From positions 62,001-126,000 of the forward strand of contig CDMY01000603.1 in the NCBI GenBank assembly GCA_001179505.1: a stretch of 64,000 nt of DNA. Direction: 5' to 3'. Below are positions 41,519 to 53,031 of this stretch, one piece after another. The translations under genes were made by a program, and so were the position numbers. The stretch comes from Vitrella brassicaformis (lineage: Eukaryota > Sar > Vitrellaceae). The notes beneath the pieces are model-generated. The model ran no database searches. It was not told where the DNA came from and saw only the letters and a program-made list of their open reading frames with translations. Position 1 is the stretch's first letter. Each line of letters opens with the position of its first letter.

Positions 41519-44226
41519 TCACACAGACAGAGAGACAGAGGGACATGAGGTGAGCACGTGCACGTGGACATTAAACACTTCGCCTGACCAGAAGATGGCG
41601 ACCAGGAGCAAGGTCAGTAGTCTGCGGCGCACAACGCCTTTCTCGTGCCTGGAGGATAGCATGGGCAGGTTGTGCCATCTCATCATGACACACAGCACGC
41701 ACATCTCGAATAGCTGCTCGAAAGCCACCAGTAACACCAAACCAATGCCTCCCTCCACAAGCTGCTCCCATGGTGCGCCCGCATAACCTTGGACCGTAAG
41801 CACACTCAGGTTAGTAAACAGAAGGGCCGTCAACTCGCAATTGGACCAGATGTGAATTTGGTCGCACAGCGAACGTAGGTACCTTTGGAGAAAAGGGTAT
41901 AAAGATATAGTATCTCTGAGCTTCATGGTGTAGTGTACCATGACTGGGGATACCTTGGAGACACTTCAAGTAAGGTCAAGGCCGACTGCAGCCCTCCGAT
42001 CGGACCGCAGCCCAGCTGTGCGCCGCTGAGAGAGAGCGCTGCGCTCATAATAGAGCTTTGACGCCTCAGCGGATGGCTATCATTTCTCTCGCTCTCCTGC
42101 CTCTCCATCGCATCATTGTCTTTGCCCATAGGTTGCCCACTTATAGCCTCCTCCTTGGTTGTGGCGAGGGCGATGTTCGTCAGCTGATGACCTGTGGGTG
42201 TTCCTTTGTTGGAGCAAGCCTGGGCAAGCCTCTTGGCCCACACACACAGCAGGACCACTGAAATACACACAAACGGAAACAAGAATAACTGTAGAAGAAT
42301 GCACTCATCTTTCCATGGCCACTGACGCACGTACAGTAGGGGGCTGAGATGTCCGTGATCAGGTCGAAGAGTGACATGAAGACGCTGTGGACCAATTTGC
42401 TACTGAACTTGACGGCCTCGGACTGAAGCATTCTCGGGAAGAAAATGTATACCTGTTGAGAAATCAAATAGGCTACAGCCGAGGTTGTACCTCTGCGGGC
42501 CGAAATATCAATTCCTCAGCAATACCATCGCAGGCATCGTGATATGCAGCGAGTTGCATGTTGGGGGCCCCTCCTGAATACAGATTGGATCGTGAGAAAA
42601 AAGTCCGCTGTCATACTGTGGGTGTGTCTCTGTGTCAATTCGTACTTTGAGTGACCGCACGAGCTTGTTAACAAGTCCCATAGGGGCAAGAGGACGGCTT
42701 GGTAGATGACAGCCATACGTAATCGATCCCCATCAGTAGATGCTGCAGCAGCATACTTTGGCGAAAGGGCGTAGATCCAAACTAGGCCCATTGTGTATGC
42801 CACCGCGAAGGCTGCCGTAGCTTTAACCGTGTACTCTCGCTTGGCCCTCATACCCAGCGACCCCGCAGTGCGACGGAAGTACACACAGACGGCTACATAT
42901 GTTGAGCTCCATATGATGGGAGCAATGATTTTTCTTCTCTCCTGGCTGTCAGAATGAAGCTGATGATCAATCGAGATAAAGAGATTCAGCGCCATCATTG
43001 GAAGGAAGAGGACCGACTCCTTCTTCAGCCGCGTCATCATTCTTTGCAGGTCGGTCCCGTCCGTGATGTGCACGGCGAAGAGAGGTATTGCGAGAGACAA
43101 TATAATCCGGCGGAACACATCAAACACCACCCCGAAGATACTCGACGTGCACGAGTGCCCATAAATCAAACCAAAGCCAACAAGGACAATGGCGATGGCT
43201 AAGCTGGCCGCTAACTGCTGCATTGCGAATGTGAAAACCCGTCTCGTAGTCATGCAAAGCGGCTCCGGCTGAAACGTGGCACCGACAAGCACTTCTGCCG
43301 TGGTGCCGTTTGGATGGCTTATCGTCTTATACTCGAGCGTGGTGGGCCACTCTTCGTGAGCGGCTTCATAGCCCGCCGCTTCCCTGAACAGGCCAGGAGA
43401 ACCGAGAGACAGTCATTTGTATCTGCATGATCTGCTCTGACGCTTCATTCCAGTACCTGAATTCACCAACCATCGCATTTATAATCAGCTCCTCGCGACG
43501 CAACTCACGGCCAGAGGACTCTCTGCGTGGGACGCTTGTCTGCCTCGCTTCATTCAACTTGAATGTCGCGGCTGTGCTCGTGGCTGATGTGACAGATGCC
43601 CGTCTTTCATCATCGCCATGCGTTGTGGCCGTGATGTGGTCCCCTGGTCCAGGTGCTGACAGTGTCTTGTCCTTCTCTTCAACGTCATGGTGCTGTTGGC
43701 TCCACAGGCTGACAGAGGATGAGAGATTGGACGAGAAGGTCGAGAGGGCGGCTGGCTGGTCTTCGCATTGGTCCCCAGCTGATTGAGGAGGCCTCACAGC
43801 CTCTCCTATCGGAATCATACTGAACAGTGCGGAGGACCAAAAGAGACAGAATGCCAAGACTCATCGGATTTTACTAGTTGAGGCCTTCCGGAGTCCGCGG
43901 CTTGGGGGCCGCCCCCAGTCTACCAGTCTCCGAGTCTCTTCCAAGTTTGCTAGCAGGGGACTGCGGCCAGCTGACAACACCATGTCCAGTGCAGGTGCTG
44001 CAGCCATCGACCTTCCAGATGATGACGGATCAAAGTAAGCAACTTTGACATGCACAATCATGGCGCAGAGATTCAAGACGGCACACACGGCTATTGTGTG
44101 TGGGATATAAAATGCAGTGGTGGTGACGTATACATGTATGACAGGATGCCAGGCTGCCCCAACTGGCCGCTGCAGAGAAAGATAATCCACAGCCAGTCGA
44201 GTGAGTGGCCGTGTGCGAAGAGACAA
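41519..44226 (-). CDS. Polytopic membrane protein of unknown family, ends uncertain
   Basis: Exons read in frame: from an acceptor at 44173 (RPVGAAWHPVIHVYV), then after a 69-nt intron the charged segment from GEAVRPPQ to IINAMVGEF, then REAAGYEAAHEEW through DLLTSSC, a short exon NMQLAAYHDACDGIAEE, then VYIFFPRMLQSEAVKF, LVLLCVWAKRLAQAC, and finally YLRSLCDQIHIW to WSGEVFNVHVHV. About ten hydrophobic spans are visible, including AVCAVLNLCAMIVHV, LAIAIVLVGFGLIYG, FAVAYTMGLVWIYAL and GIGLVLLVAFEQLF. The first exon and true ATG were not found (the frame at 44226 has no ATG), and the 3' end at 41519 may be followed by further exons. Its introns are short and lack the microsatellites of neighbouring genes. 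No transporter motif recognised. Confidence 0.6.
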
Positions 44227-44624
44227 GGAGCCACGGACGGAGTGATAAGGAGGGGGAGAGGGGCCCCACCACAGGACTCACACAGACAGACAGATCGATG
44301 CGTGGATGGGCTCTTTTTTGTCTTGCTCTCTCTGTCTCGTCTTTCTATCTCTCTGTCTCTCTGTCTCTCTCTCTCTCTGGCCGTTTCTATGTGTGTGCGT
44401 GGGTGGGTGGGTGGGCGGTATTTGTCTTCCTCTGACAGACCTGTCTGCATGAGTGGATGGGTGCGTGAGTGTATGGTCTTTTTCGTCCCTTGTGCGTGCC
44501 GTGTGAGTCCTAAGGGGCGTGTATGTGTGTGTCTGAAAAATCGTTCGTTCATCTGTAAGCTTAGTCTCCTATGCCCGCATCCATGAAGCTGTCCCATCCT
44601 GGCAAACGCACATGCAGACAGACC
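44227..44624. other. Short gene-free interval
   Basis: (CTCT)n/(GTCT)n near 44320-44380 and G/T-rich sequence. May contain the missing first exon of the upstream membrane-protein gene. Confidence 0.4.
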
Positions 44625-45355
44625 TCACTCGGCTTCTATACCCCCAATGTCCTCCTCGCCCACTTCACGCCTCTCTCCCTCCTCGACCCCGACAGCAGCA
44701 GCAGCAGCAGCAGCACAGCTGTCGTCGGGCTGTTCTGCTGGCGGGGCCGCCTCTTCTTCTCTTGTCTCCTCGATAACAGTATTCTGGACCTCATCTCTCT
44801 CCATTTCACCTGCTGCAGCAGCTGGAAAAGAGAGGAGACAACAGCACACAACGTCATCAATGAAGACCGAGACATGACTAAAAGCACTGACCGTCTGTCC
44901 GCGAACGCTTCGACGGCTGTCCCTCCGCCTCCTCCATATGTTCATCCTCATCGCGTGTGCGTTTCATGTGTACCAGAGAAGGGGAGAAATCCGGAAACAG
45001 TGGGGGAGGGAAAAACGGCTGTCTCGGGCTCATCATTTCTGACGACGACCCGCTCGACGAAGACTTCTTGTCTTCATCCTCATCCTCGTACTTCGCCAGT
45101 ATTCTCCTCGGGTAAAAGAAGTCTGTCCACACACACACGTCCATACGACGAGAAAAGGTGAGCTTCAGGGGACAATGTTATGCGCCACTCACTCATGCGC
45201 TTGAATTGAGGCGTCGCATTGGGCGAGGGTGCATCGATGGTGGGCGACCAGACACGACGATAGATGCGCTGGGGCGAGAGGGAGGGCGAGGGCGAGGGCG
45301 TGGGATGTTGAGCCGGAGGCTCCATCGCGTCATCGTTGCATCCAGACGCAGCCAT
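44625..45355 (-). CDS. Small acidic, low-complexity protein
   Basis: Exons 45355-45193, 45122-44892 and 44812-44625, GT-AG and in frame, 582 nt, 193 aa. The N-terminus is Pro/Ser-rich with a possible folded patch RIYRRVWSPTIDAPSP and FKRMNFFYPRRILAKYEDED. The middle has a basic run (QPSKRSRTDG) that could be a nuclear signal. The C-terminal third is Glu- and Ala-rich, with a polyalanine encoded by GCT/GCTG repeats. No family recognised; a nuclear protein is possible. It starts 180 bp from the JMJD5-like gene on the other strand. Confidence 0.65.
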
Positions 45356-45535
45356 CGGTCGAACTCTGTTGGATCAACGGGAACAGAGGGCCTCTCAGGA
45401 GAGTCGCTTCGGCCAGACAAGCCCTGCCCGCGCAGGACGACTGCCTGACTGCCGATTCGGAGACGGAATGGCCCCCACTGCGAGCTTGGCCCCCACACAG
45501 AAACGGTTCATGTGGAATCCAAGGCTGAGACAAAC
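45356..45535. promoter_or_regulatory. Divergent promoter interval with GCGAGCTT
   Basis: 180 bp between start codons; the octamer lies at 45480-45487 (ACTGCGAGCTTGGC), about 50 bp before the JMJD5-like ATG. Confidence 0.5.
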
Positions 45536-47596
45536 ATGTGGAAGCCGTCCGAGGATGATCTCACTGCCGCAGAGAACGCCATCACACGAGGTACAAAGAT
45601 CTGTTGGATCTGATGCGCTTCATTCATCTTTCGTCGTTGCTGGCAGCATCAGATCTGCCCCTGGAAGTGAGGCGTTCGCTCAAGCAGTGCCTTGATCTGT
45701 GGCGCACAGTTGCAGAAGAAAACACGGACGATGAATGCAAGAGGTGGGAGGCACTTCACTTCCCTCCGTGACGTTCTCTTCTCATGTGTACTCATCGATT
45801 GCATCTTCTCTGTGTTGCCTTACTTATCGCTGCATCAGTACGTCACGAGAGGACGTGAAGAGCCTCGCGGATGAGCTGAGCGCACGAGCGTGGGAAAGGT
45901 AAGGTGAGCAAAGGCAAAAGAAGCAGTTCACTCACTCACGCGTGTTGCCACCCGACCCTATCCATCAATGCAGGTTGCATTCCGGCCCTTACAAGGACGT
46001 ATCGCTCTCGTGCCGGCAGCTGTATGGCCTCACCTGCCTCATCCAGTCGTCCCTGCACCTCACATCACTCAAGAGTGATGCGCCCCGTCCATCAGACCAA
46101 GACGAGCAGCAGCTGCAGGAGGCCTTCCGTGCAGTGGACCTCGGTATATATATTGCAAGGACTGACACTGTATGGGTGATGCGCTCGTGGCTGCCGGTGT
46201 GTGCCTGTGGAGGAGGTCTTCAGGTCTGATAATGGGCGGTGAGGGTCCGCAGCGGCAACTTCTTCTTGACCTGGCGAACCACTTGCAGCAGCTGTCAGAG
46301 CAGTGGGATGAAGCTGAACCACCAGCCAAGGTCAGCAAGGAGATTCCACACGAGTAGACCTTCCTGTCGTGCGGCACGGACAGGTCGTGATTGTGTCTGA
46401 CAGCGTCAGCGCACTCAGGGGCCGCTGGAGCCGTCAGTGGCCATCCCCACCGCGGCATCTGCATCATCCATCCCCACACTTGACGCAGGTGGGTGCGGAG
46501 GGACTGGGGAAGCTGTTCTTCAAGAGCGCACTCATCGTGTGTACGTGCTTGCTCCTCAGAGCCCGATCTGGAGACGTTCCTGGTGCAGTTCTTTTTGCCA
46601 AAGAAGCCCGTGCTGCTCAGAGGTGTGTTCAGGTCATGGCCTGCTGTGGACAAGTGGAGGGACTTCTCCTATCTGAGGAAGGTAAGGTAAACAAACCTGC
46701 GACACATCACATCGATCGCCTTCGGGCCACGCAAAGCACATGTTTGTGTTAATGCGTTTCTGCAGGTCGCTGGCCGTCGCACAGTCCCCGTTGAGATAGG
46801 TCCGTACGTAAGTAACACGACTCACCCACCTGTCTGCCAGAAAGGGCGCTCGTGTGGAAGGGAGGGACCTGCCTTTATCTGTGTCTGTCTGCAGGCAGCA
46901 GCTACATCGAGGATGACTGGACACAGCGGCTGATGCCTCTGCGAGAGTTCCTCGACACCTACATCGCCACCCAGGCCGACCACCCGTCAGCAGCAGTGGC
47001 CTACATGGCGCAGCACACGCTGTTCGACCAGGTCCCCCAGCTGGCCGCCGACATTCCGATCCCGGCCATCACTGCGTGCGGCGACACCTCCACCCTCATC
47101 CGCATGGCCTGGATCGGGCCAAAAGGCACTGTGTCGCCGCTGCACACTGACCCTTACGAGAACCTGTTTGCACAGGTCAGGGGGGCCAAGTATGTGCGGC
47201 TCTACTCGCCGGAGGAAACGCCTAGACTCTACCCTTTCAAAAAGGTCACAGTGAAGGCAGCACCATTCTGCGGACGGTGTGGGTATGCGTATGTCGGTTC
47301 GATGCAGGGTATTCTGACCAACACGTCGAGTGTGCAGGCCGACATACGAGACGGCTCAGTCGATGCAGCCAAGTTCCCTGTAAGCAAGCGAGCGACCTTG
47401 ATTCTGTTCTGTGTGAGCATTGCATTGCATTGCATATGTGTTCGTACGCTCATGTGTGTGGATGCAGGAGTTCGGCAAGGCGTCTTACGTTGACTGTGAG
47501 GTGGGGGCGGGCGATGCGCTGTTCATTCCCAAGGGGTGGTGGCACTTCATCAAGTCGCTCGACGCATCCATATCAGTGTCTTTTTGGTTCGAGTGA
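45536..47596 (+). CDS. JMJD5: JMJD5/KDM8-like JmjC oxygenase
   Basis: Eleven exons: 45536-45590, 45647-45743, 45839-45898, 45974-46143, 46224-46330, 46410-46488, 46560-46681, 46766-46799, 46895-47244, 47308-47379, 47468-47596; 1275 nt, 424 aa, near the usual length of JMJD5. The N-terminal helical half leads to the cupin: KKPVLLRGVFRSWPAVDKW, RRTVPVEIGSSYIEDDWTQ, GTVSPLHTDPYENLFAQV, KYVRLYSPEE and GWWHFIKSLDASISVSFWF at the C-terminus. The Fe(II) triad is His325, Asp327 and His408 by this model. JMJD5 proteins are 2-oxoglutarate-dependent arginyl hydroxylases; an earlier histone-demethylase claim is disputed. Exon 6 has two possible acceptors; I chose the one that keeps the frame. Confidence 0.9.
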
Positions 47597-48112
47597 GGGA
47601 GTGAGCGGGCGTGGCGTCGTGTCCTACATCCCCATGGGGACGGACGGGAGGTGTGCATAGCTAGGGACGTACATTCAGAATGGGTGCGTGTGTGACGACA
47701 GACAGACAGACGGACAGCACTGACTTGATGCGTACAAGGAGTGAATGTCGACAGTCCTCGACAATCGCATGAATGCAATGCATTGCACACCGGCAGTGAA
47801 GTGCCTGCCTTATCCAGCCAAGAAGGGGGAAAGCAGCCAGTCAGATGCCCTGCCTGCCTCCCGCTCGGCTCGCTCATCTCATCCATTCCTTCCACCATGC
47901 GACCATCAGTCGCTTGGAGCCATCCAGATCAGACACATACACACCATACACCTTCCCAAACTACACAGCAGCCGTGTGCACGGGCGGTCTTGGTGGGGCG
48001 GCCACTGAGCGCGACTGCATGTTGATACGTCTGCAGCAATGGCACGAACACACCGACCGCAGCGATGCATGCATACGACACGCACTCCTCTCCTCTCTCC
48101 TCGTTTGCTCGC
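47597..48112. other. Gene-free interval between convergent genes
   Basis: Short simple repeats (GACA near 47699-47715). No exon or RNA gene seen. Confidence 0.55.
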
Positions 48113-48559
48113 TCACTTGAGGTTGTTCTGGTAGGCGTTGAGCATCCTCTTGATGGCCATCGCATTGGTGCCATCCACCAGCACCACCCGCCGTTTCTTC
48201 ATCTTCTTCTGCCCGCTCTTCTTGCTCAGGAGATGCTGCCTCCCCACTATCTTGCGCATCAGCTTGCCCCCAGCCGTCACCTTGATCCGCTTCGCCGCAG
48301 CCTTGACCGTCTTCCTTTCTCCGGGCGTGTGTTTGCGCATTGTCAGGACGCTTCGCGTCGACGGCAGCGGCATCGCAGAGGGGGAGAGGGCGAAGGGGGA
48401 GGGACGCACTGCCGCCACGTGGGGCAGAAAGGCCTCAGAAGACTCCAGCAGCAGATCACGCAGAACGGACGGGTGGATGTCAAGATCTTCAGATGAGGCC
48501 GCTCCTGCCTTCATGACGAAGGCCGCGACGGCCGATAGGCACACCCACGGCCACTTCAT
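48113..48559 (-). CDS. rpl35: Organellar (probably plastid) ribosomal protein bL35
   Basis: Single exon, 148 aa. The C-terminal 65 residues have the bL35 pattern: KTVKAAAKRIKVTAGGKLMR, then RQHLLSKKSGQKKMKKRRVV and a final helix ending LNAYQNNLK. bL35 is a small bacterial-type 50S protein absent from cytosolic ribosomes. The N-terminus MKWPWVCLSAVAAFVMKAGA is a signal peptide and is followed by a Ser/Ala/Arg-containing spacer, the leader expected for import into a complex plastid; a mitochondrial leader would lack the hydrophobic core. It lacks introns, unlike nearly all neighbours. Confidence 0.88.
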   Translation of the reverse strand: MKWPWVCLSAVAAFVMKAGAASSEDLDIHPSVLRDLLLESSEAFLPHVAAVRPSPFALSPSAMPLPSTRSVLTMRKHTPGERKTVKAAAKRIKVTAGGKLMRKIVGRQHLLSKKSGQKKMKKRRVVLVDGTNAMAIKRMLNAYQNNLK

Positions 48560-48727
48560 TGCGCAGACGGGTGGAACGGAGATCTACGGAAAAAGCTCGC
48601 AATTGATGGAGGGGAGGAGGACGTGGCCGGTGGGTTGAGATTGTCAATGACTCATGGAGAGGCTGTGGCAAGGAGAGTAGCATCAGTGCAGGCTGAAAGT
48701 CTGCCGCGTGACGAGCGGCAGTAAAAG

Positions 48728-48799
48728 CTCTCCGGCCGGGAATTGAACCCGGGTCTGCCGCGTGACAGGCGGCGATACTAGCCACTATACTACCAGAGA
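48728..48799 (-). tRNA. trnD: tRNA-Asp (anticodon GTC)
   Basis: 72 nt cloverleaf on the minus strand. Acceptor stem TCTCTGG pairs with CCGGAGA, discriminator G as expected for tRNA-Asp. The anticodon arm is GCCGC-CTGTCAC-GCGGC, anticodon GTC. The T arm contains GGTTCAATTCC (B box) and the D arm TAGTATAGTGGCTAGTA (A box). No intron and no encoded CCA. Confidence 0.95.
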
Positions 48800-48895
48800 T
48801 CTGGGAAAAAGCGAGAAACACTGCGCATGGTCACGACCAACGTACTAGGCCTTGTGTATGGCGATGGGAGAGAGCGTCTCCACCTTGTTTGTCTG

Positions 48896-48916
48896 CTGTC
48901 ACGCGGCAGACCCGGG
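48896..48916 (+). repeat. tRNA-Asp fragment in opposite orientation
   Basis: 21 nt identical to the anticodon-loop, 3' stem, variable and T-stem part of the nearby tRNA-Asp, but on the plus strand; together they form an inverted repeat. A second 14-nt copy of the anticodon-arm sequence lies at 48699-48712. Confidence 0.75.
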
Positions 48917-49284
48917 GGTTTGACCGGACACACTGCCTCTGTCACCAACGCATGGAATCAGATGGGGGAACCAAAGCTCGCGAATTCAATTAAAGCTCGC
49001 ACGGAGAGAGGAAGAGGAGAGACGCGCCGCGGCGCCATCACCACAACAACAGAGTGTGGCTCGGTGCAGCTTGATAGACGAGTCTGAACAACGTCGCGGC
49101 ATCGCATCCACTGAGATCTCCGACACCGCAGCGGGCCTCTGCGTGGAGCCTCAGACGTTCATCTGCAGCGTGTAGCTCACAACAGGCGGCCGAGTATCTC
49201 ATTAAGGACGGGGGAGACCCATCGGTTGTGTCATCATTCGCCAGCGTCAGTGCGTGAGAGCGTCACATCGGTGGGTGCGTCAGG

Positions 49285-52200
49285 ATGTATCGCATCAAGG
49301 TTGGCTTCTCGCGCGGCAATCTGCGTTGGATGCTGATTGATCCCAACATTACGTGGGAGGATTTTAAGAGGGAGGCACTGAGGAAACTGACGGGACCCAT
49401 GACAAAGCTGGACACCAGGTAGGTGCTGGTCAAATGGGAACACACAGAGGGAGGCAGGCAGGCAGGGAGAGGGGGCCGTGGAGGGGGTGGGCGATGGATG
49501 CAAGAAGGCCGTGGGTGGGTGCAGAGAGGGATGCATGGGTGTTGGCTGTCTGCACGAGACAGAGTGGCGTCTCCCGTGTGTGGACGTGTTGATGTATGTG
49601 TTTGTGTGTTGCCATGCCATGCAGGCTGTTGACAGCTCATTGCGATGGCGCTGCCGTTGACGAGATATCATTGCTCCGGGAAGGTCAGTCGATCCTAACT
49701 AACAGTGCACCCGTCGTGCACGTCACAGGGCTGTGCGTCGGTCGTTTCATTTAGGTGATGAAGTGATCTTGCAAACCCCAGAGGTGAGTGCCTGAGCGCA
49801 CACACCACACACCACACACACAGACACGCTCATCTGATCTCATCTCTCCCTGTGTTGCTTGTGTTCCCCTTGGTTGGTTGATTCATTCGTTCAGTACAAG
49901 GAGGAGCATGACGACCTGACCGAGAGCACCAAGCACCCAGCGTCCGACTCGCTCGGCAACGTGCAGCAGTCGAGCGACAACCTGGACGGCATGGAGGGGC
50001 CCGACACCGACAGGCAGCGCAACGCCGGGATGCTCACCTCGCCGGAGAGGAAACGCATTCTCGTCACTTACGAGGTCAGTCGGGCCTCCCAATAGAGAGA
50101 GTGGGGGGAGGGGTCTGTCTATCCAATTGGATATCACTCATTGTATGTATGTGTGTATGTGTTTATGTGTTTGCGTGTAACAATGATAGGCTGAGGACGA
50201 TGGTTCGCAAGTGACTGTGCGCAAGGGCGACATCGTTCAAGTCTACATTTACGAGGACTCGGGATGGGCATACGGAGAGTAAGGCAGACAGACAGACAGA
50301 CAGACCATCACACACTCATCGAGGGGAGGGAGGGAGGGAGGGAGGGACACACTCACTTCGATCACATTTAACTCGTTGCCTGTCTGTCTGTCTGTGTGCA
50401 GGACCCCATCCGGCCTCCGTGGCTGGTTCCCCAAGCACTGCATCGCCGACCTCGCCACCCCGCCCCGCGTCCTAGACCCATCGCAGCCCCATCCACACCC
50501 ACACGGGCAACACCAACCCCCAGCCCCACAGATACTCACACAAGACAAGCCCGGTCCCCGCTCCCCACAGATCATCCATGCCCTCGCCCGCGTCAACCAG
50601 CACCAGCAGCCCAACCCATTCTTGCACGACCAGCAGGACCACGGCCTCTACAACCGACAGCCGCCATACGGTCAGCACCCGCACCAGCAGCACCAGCACC
50701 AGCAGCAGTCCAACGGCATGCAGCAGAACGCATTCGGCGGCCCACCACCACACGCACAGGGTGGCGGAGGAGGCGGGATGGGCCGCGGGAGGGGCGGGCC
50801 CATCCCCATCCCATTCAACGCATCCGCGCGCCCCAACATGGGCCGGAGTGGGAGCGGTGGGGCTGGCCCTGGCCCAGGGGGTCCGCAGGGCGGGGTCTTC
50901 CCTGGCCGCGGCGGTCCTGGCGGTCCTGGTGGGCCGCAGCCTGTGCGAGGCGGTCCGTGGGAGCGGCCGCCCGCCAGATGGGGCAGCGAGAGGGGCCAGG
51001 CGGCTGGAGGGGGTGGGGGTGGGGGCGGGCCAGGCATGAGGCCGCCTATGGGAGGAGGAGGCCCAAGGGGACCCAGACCACCACCCCCAAATGACGGTAC
51101 GCTGAGACAGAGAGAGAGACAGAGAGAGAGAGAGCGTGAACCTTTCGCTTCGTCTGTGCATCCATATCCATCTGTCTGTCTGTCTGTCTGTGATATCCTT
51201 CATGTCTGAGCAGGGTGGGGCCCTCGTGGCGGCCAGCGTCCGATGTCGTTCGGCCGCCAGAATGTGTCCGATCAGTCCGACGCATCACCCTACCATGACA
51301 CCCGCCGCGGAACCCCCAACACCGTCTCGCGCTACTTCGACCGACATGACGACCGCGAGAGGGACGACACTGGCGGCCCTCGACGGCCGCCGGGGGGTGG
51401 GCCGGGGGGCGTGCGGGGCCCTGGGCGCCCTCCCGCCAACAATGGTGGGTTCGGTGCTTTTGAAAGGAGGGAGCCGATCCTGAACGAGCGGCACTTTTGC
51501 ACCCAGTGCCACAAGACCGAGATGGAAATCGGACGCGTGATGGAGGTCAGTGCGTCCGTGGATGGGATGGATCTGCGGGTGGGTGCGGTGCGCGAATGGA
51601 ATGGGGGGAGATATATATACAACGCAATTGGCCCCGCGTCTCTGTGTGATGTGCCTTGCAGCAGTGTGAGGGCTGCGGCTATGCGAGGTACTGCAGCAAG
51701 GCGTGCAACCAGAAAGACGCGCAGCGGCACACCGAGTCGGGCGAATGCGAGAAGTTCAGGCGCGCGGTGAGAAATATAGGCCACCCCACCTCAGCCCATC
51801 AGCTCATCTGCGTGTCTGTCTGTGTCGACATACACTGTCGGTGTTTGGATCAGAGGGAGCAGTTCAACGCCACGACAGAGTATCGTGGCCCTCGTGGCGG
51901 CAGCACTAACTCAGGCAGCTTCCGTGGAGGAGGAGGAGGAGGAGGAGGAGGACGGTAAGCCAACACCACAACACACACCATCCATCCCAGACCCAACAAC
52001 ACCCCTCTCCCTCTGCCCCTACATCCATCTAGGTCGTCATTCCCGTCCTCCGACGGCGGCCGCCACTTCGCCGCGTCGAGCACGTCCCGGTACCCGCCCC
52101 GGCCGCCAGGTCAGCGGTACATCCCACTCGACAGCCCGCCCTCGCGGCCCAAAGGCAACCGGTCGCTGCACCGCGACCCTGGTGCGGGCCGCATGGCGTC

Positions 52201-52489
52201 CATCTGGCCCGATGAGCTGGAGGAGCAGGACCAGAAGGATAACACCAAGGACAGCGACAGTGCGGCGGTGGCGGAGAATGGAAACAAAGATAAGGACAAG
52301 GCCAAGGACGGCAAGAAGGACGGCAAGAAGGACAGCAGCGGCGGCAGCGGCAGCAGCAGCAGCAGCAGCAACGCGACGGCAGACAAAGCGGGTGGTGCTG
52401 GGGGTGGCGGTGGTGCGGGCAAGGATGATGCCTCAGAGGGAGGCAAGAAGGCGTCGGCGTCTGGGGGCACGGAGGGGGACAAGAATTAG
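49285..52489 (+). CDS. SH3 and MYND zinc-finger protein with Gly/Pro/Arg-rich linker
   Basis: Ten exons: 49285-49418, 49625-49683, 49755-49783, 49895-50074, 50190-50278, 50402-51096, 51214-51545, 51662-51766, 51854-51954, 52033-52489; 2181 nt, 726 aa. N-terminus MYRIKVGFSRGNLRWMLIDP may be a PB1/ubiquitin-like fold. An SH3 domain follows (ILVTYEAEDDGSQVTVRKGD, VYIYEDSGWAYGE, RGWFPKHCIADL). A 250-aa Gln/Pro/Gly/Arg-rich linker leads to a MYND finger (CTQCHKTEMEIGRVMEQCEG, then YCSKACNQKDAQRH, ending in GECEKF) with Cys and His at the usual spacing. The C-terminus is Lys/Asp- and Ser/Gly-rich. Likely a protein-protein adaptor, perhaps in RNA or chromatin complexes; no named family fits. Confidence 0.87.
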
Positions 52490-53031
52490 TGACTGAGGGA
52501 AGATGGACGGACGGACGCAATGCCTATTTGTACCTACCTGATCGTGGGGTGGGTGGGTGGGCTGGCGCGTGCAACCGTGCCTCTGACACGGGGAGGGGGA
52601 GGGGGGGAACAAGGGCGGGGGGGGGTGCTCTTTGTGTGCTGCTTGGGCGTCTCTTCCTCGGTTCGCGAGTCAGGCGATGGCCACCTCACACCGAGACGGC
52701 TTTTCGCTCACAACTTATGAGGGAAAGGTCGTTTGGGAGGGCAATGCCATCGTCGCGCGAGCTGAGGGGAGAGCGACACGGTCGGTACTGCGTCACGGAT
52801 CACACGTGGGTGTGGGGGCTGGGATGGGTTAATTCGATTCACAGGGGGTAGGTGCATGGACGGACGTTCGGATGGATGGATGCCCGCCACATAGGCTCTC
52901 GTCTGCCTGTCGCTCTCTCTGCCTCTTGGATCCCTCCCATTTTTGATGTGACGTCTGCTCGCACCTCGGCCGGCGGACCAACCAACCGACCGACTGACTA
53001 ACTGACACAGACAGTCTGCTGTCTCTCGCTC

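Larger units (their letters stand above)
48593..49000. promoter_or_regulatory. Three GCGAGCTT octamers flanking tRNA-Asp
   Basis: AAGCTCGC (reverse of GCGAGCTT) occurs at 48593-48600, 34 bp upstream of the bL35 start, and at 48974-48981 and 48993-49000, upstream of the SH3/MYND gene. The interval between the two divergent coding genes also holds the tRNA gene. Confidence 0.5.

Noticed and set aside
43818-43860. Separate gene starting at 43818-43857
   Set aside because: The frame opens with TTG, not ATG, and a 69-nt intron joins it in frame to the upstream hydrophobic exon, so one gene is more likely, though not proven.
48489-48821. Minus-strand frame with AADPGSIPGRR
   Set aside because: This is the tRNA-Asp gene and its fragments read as protein.
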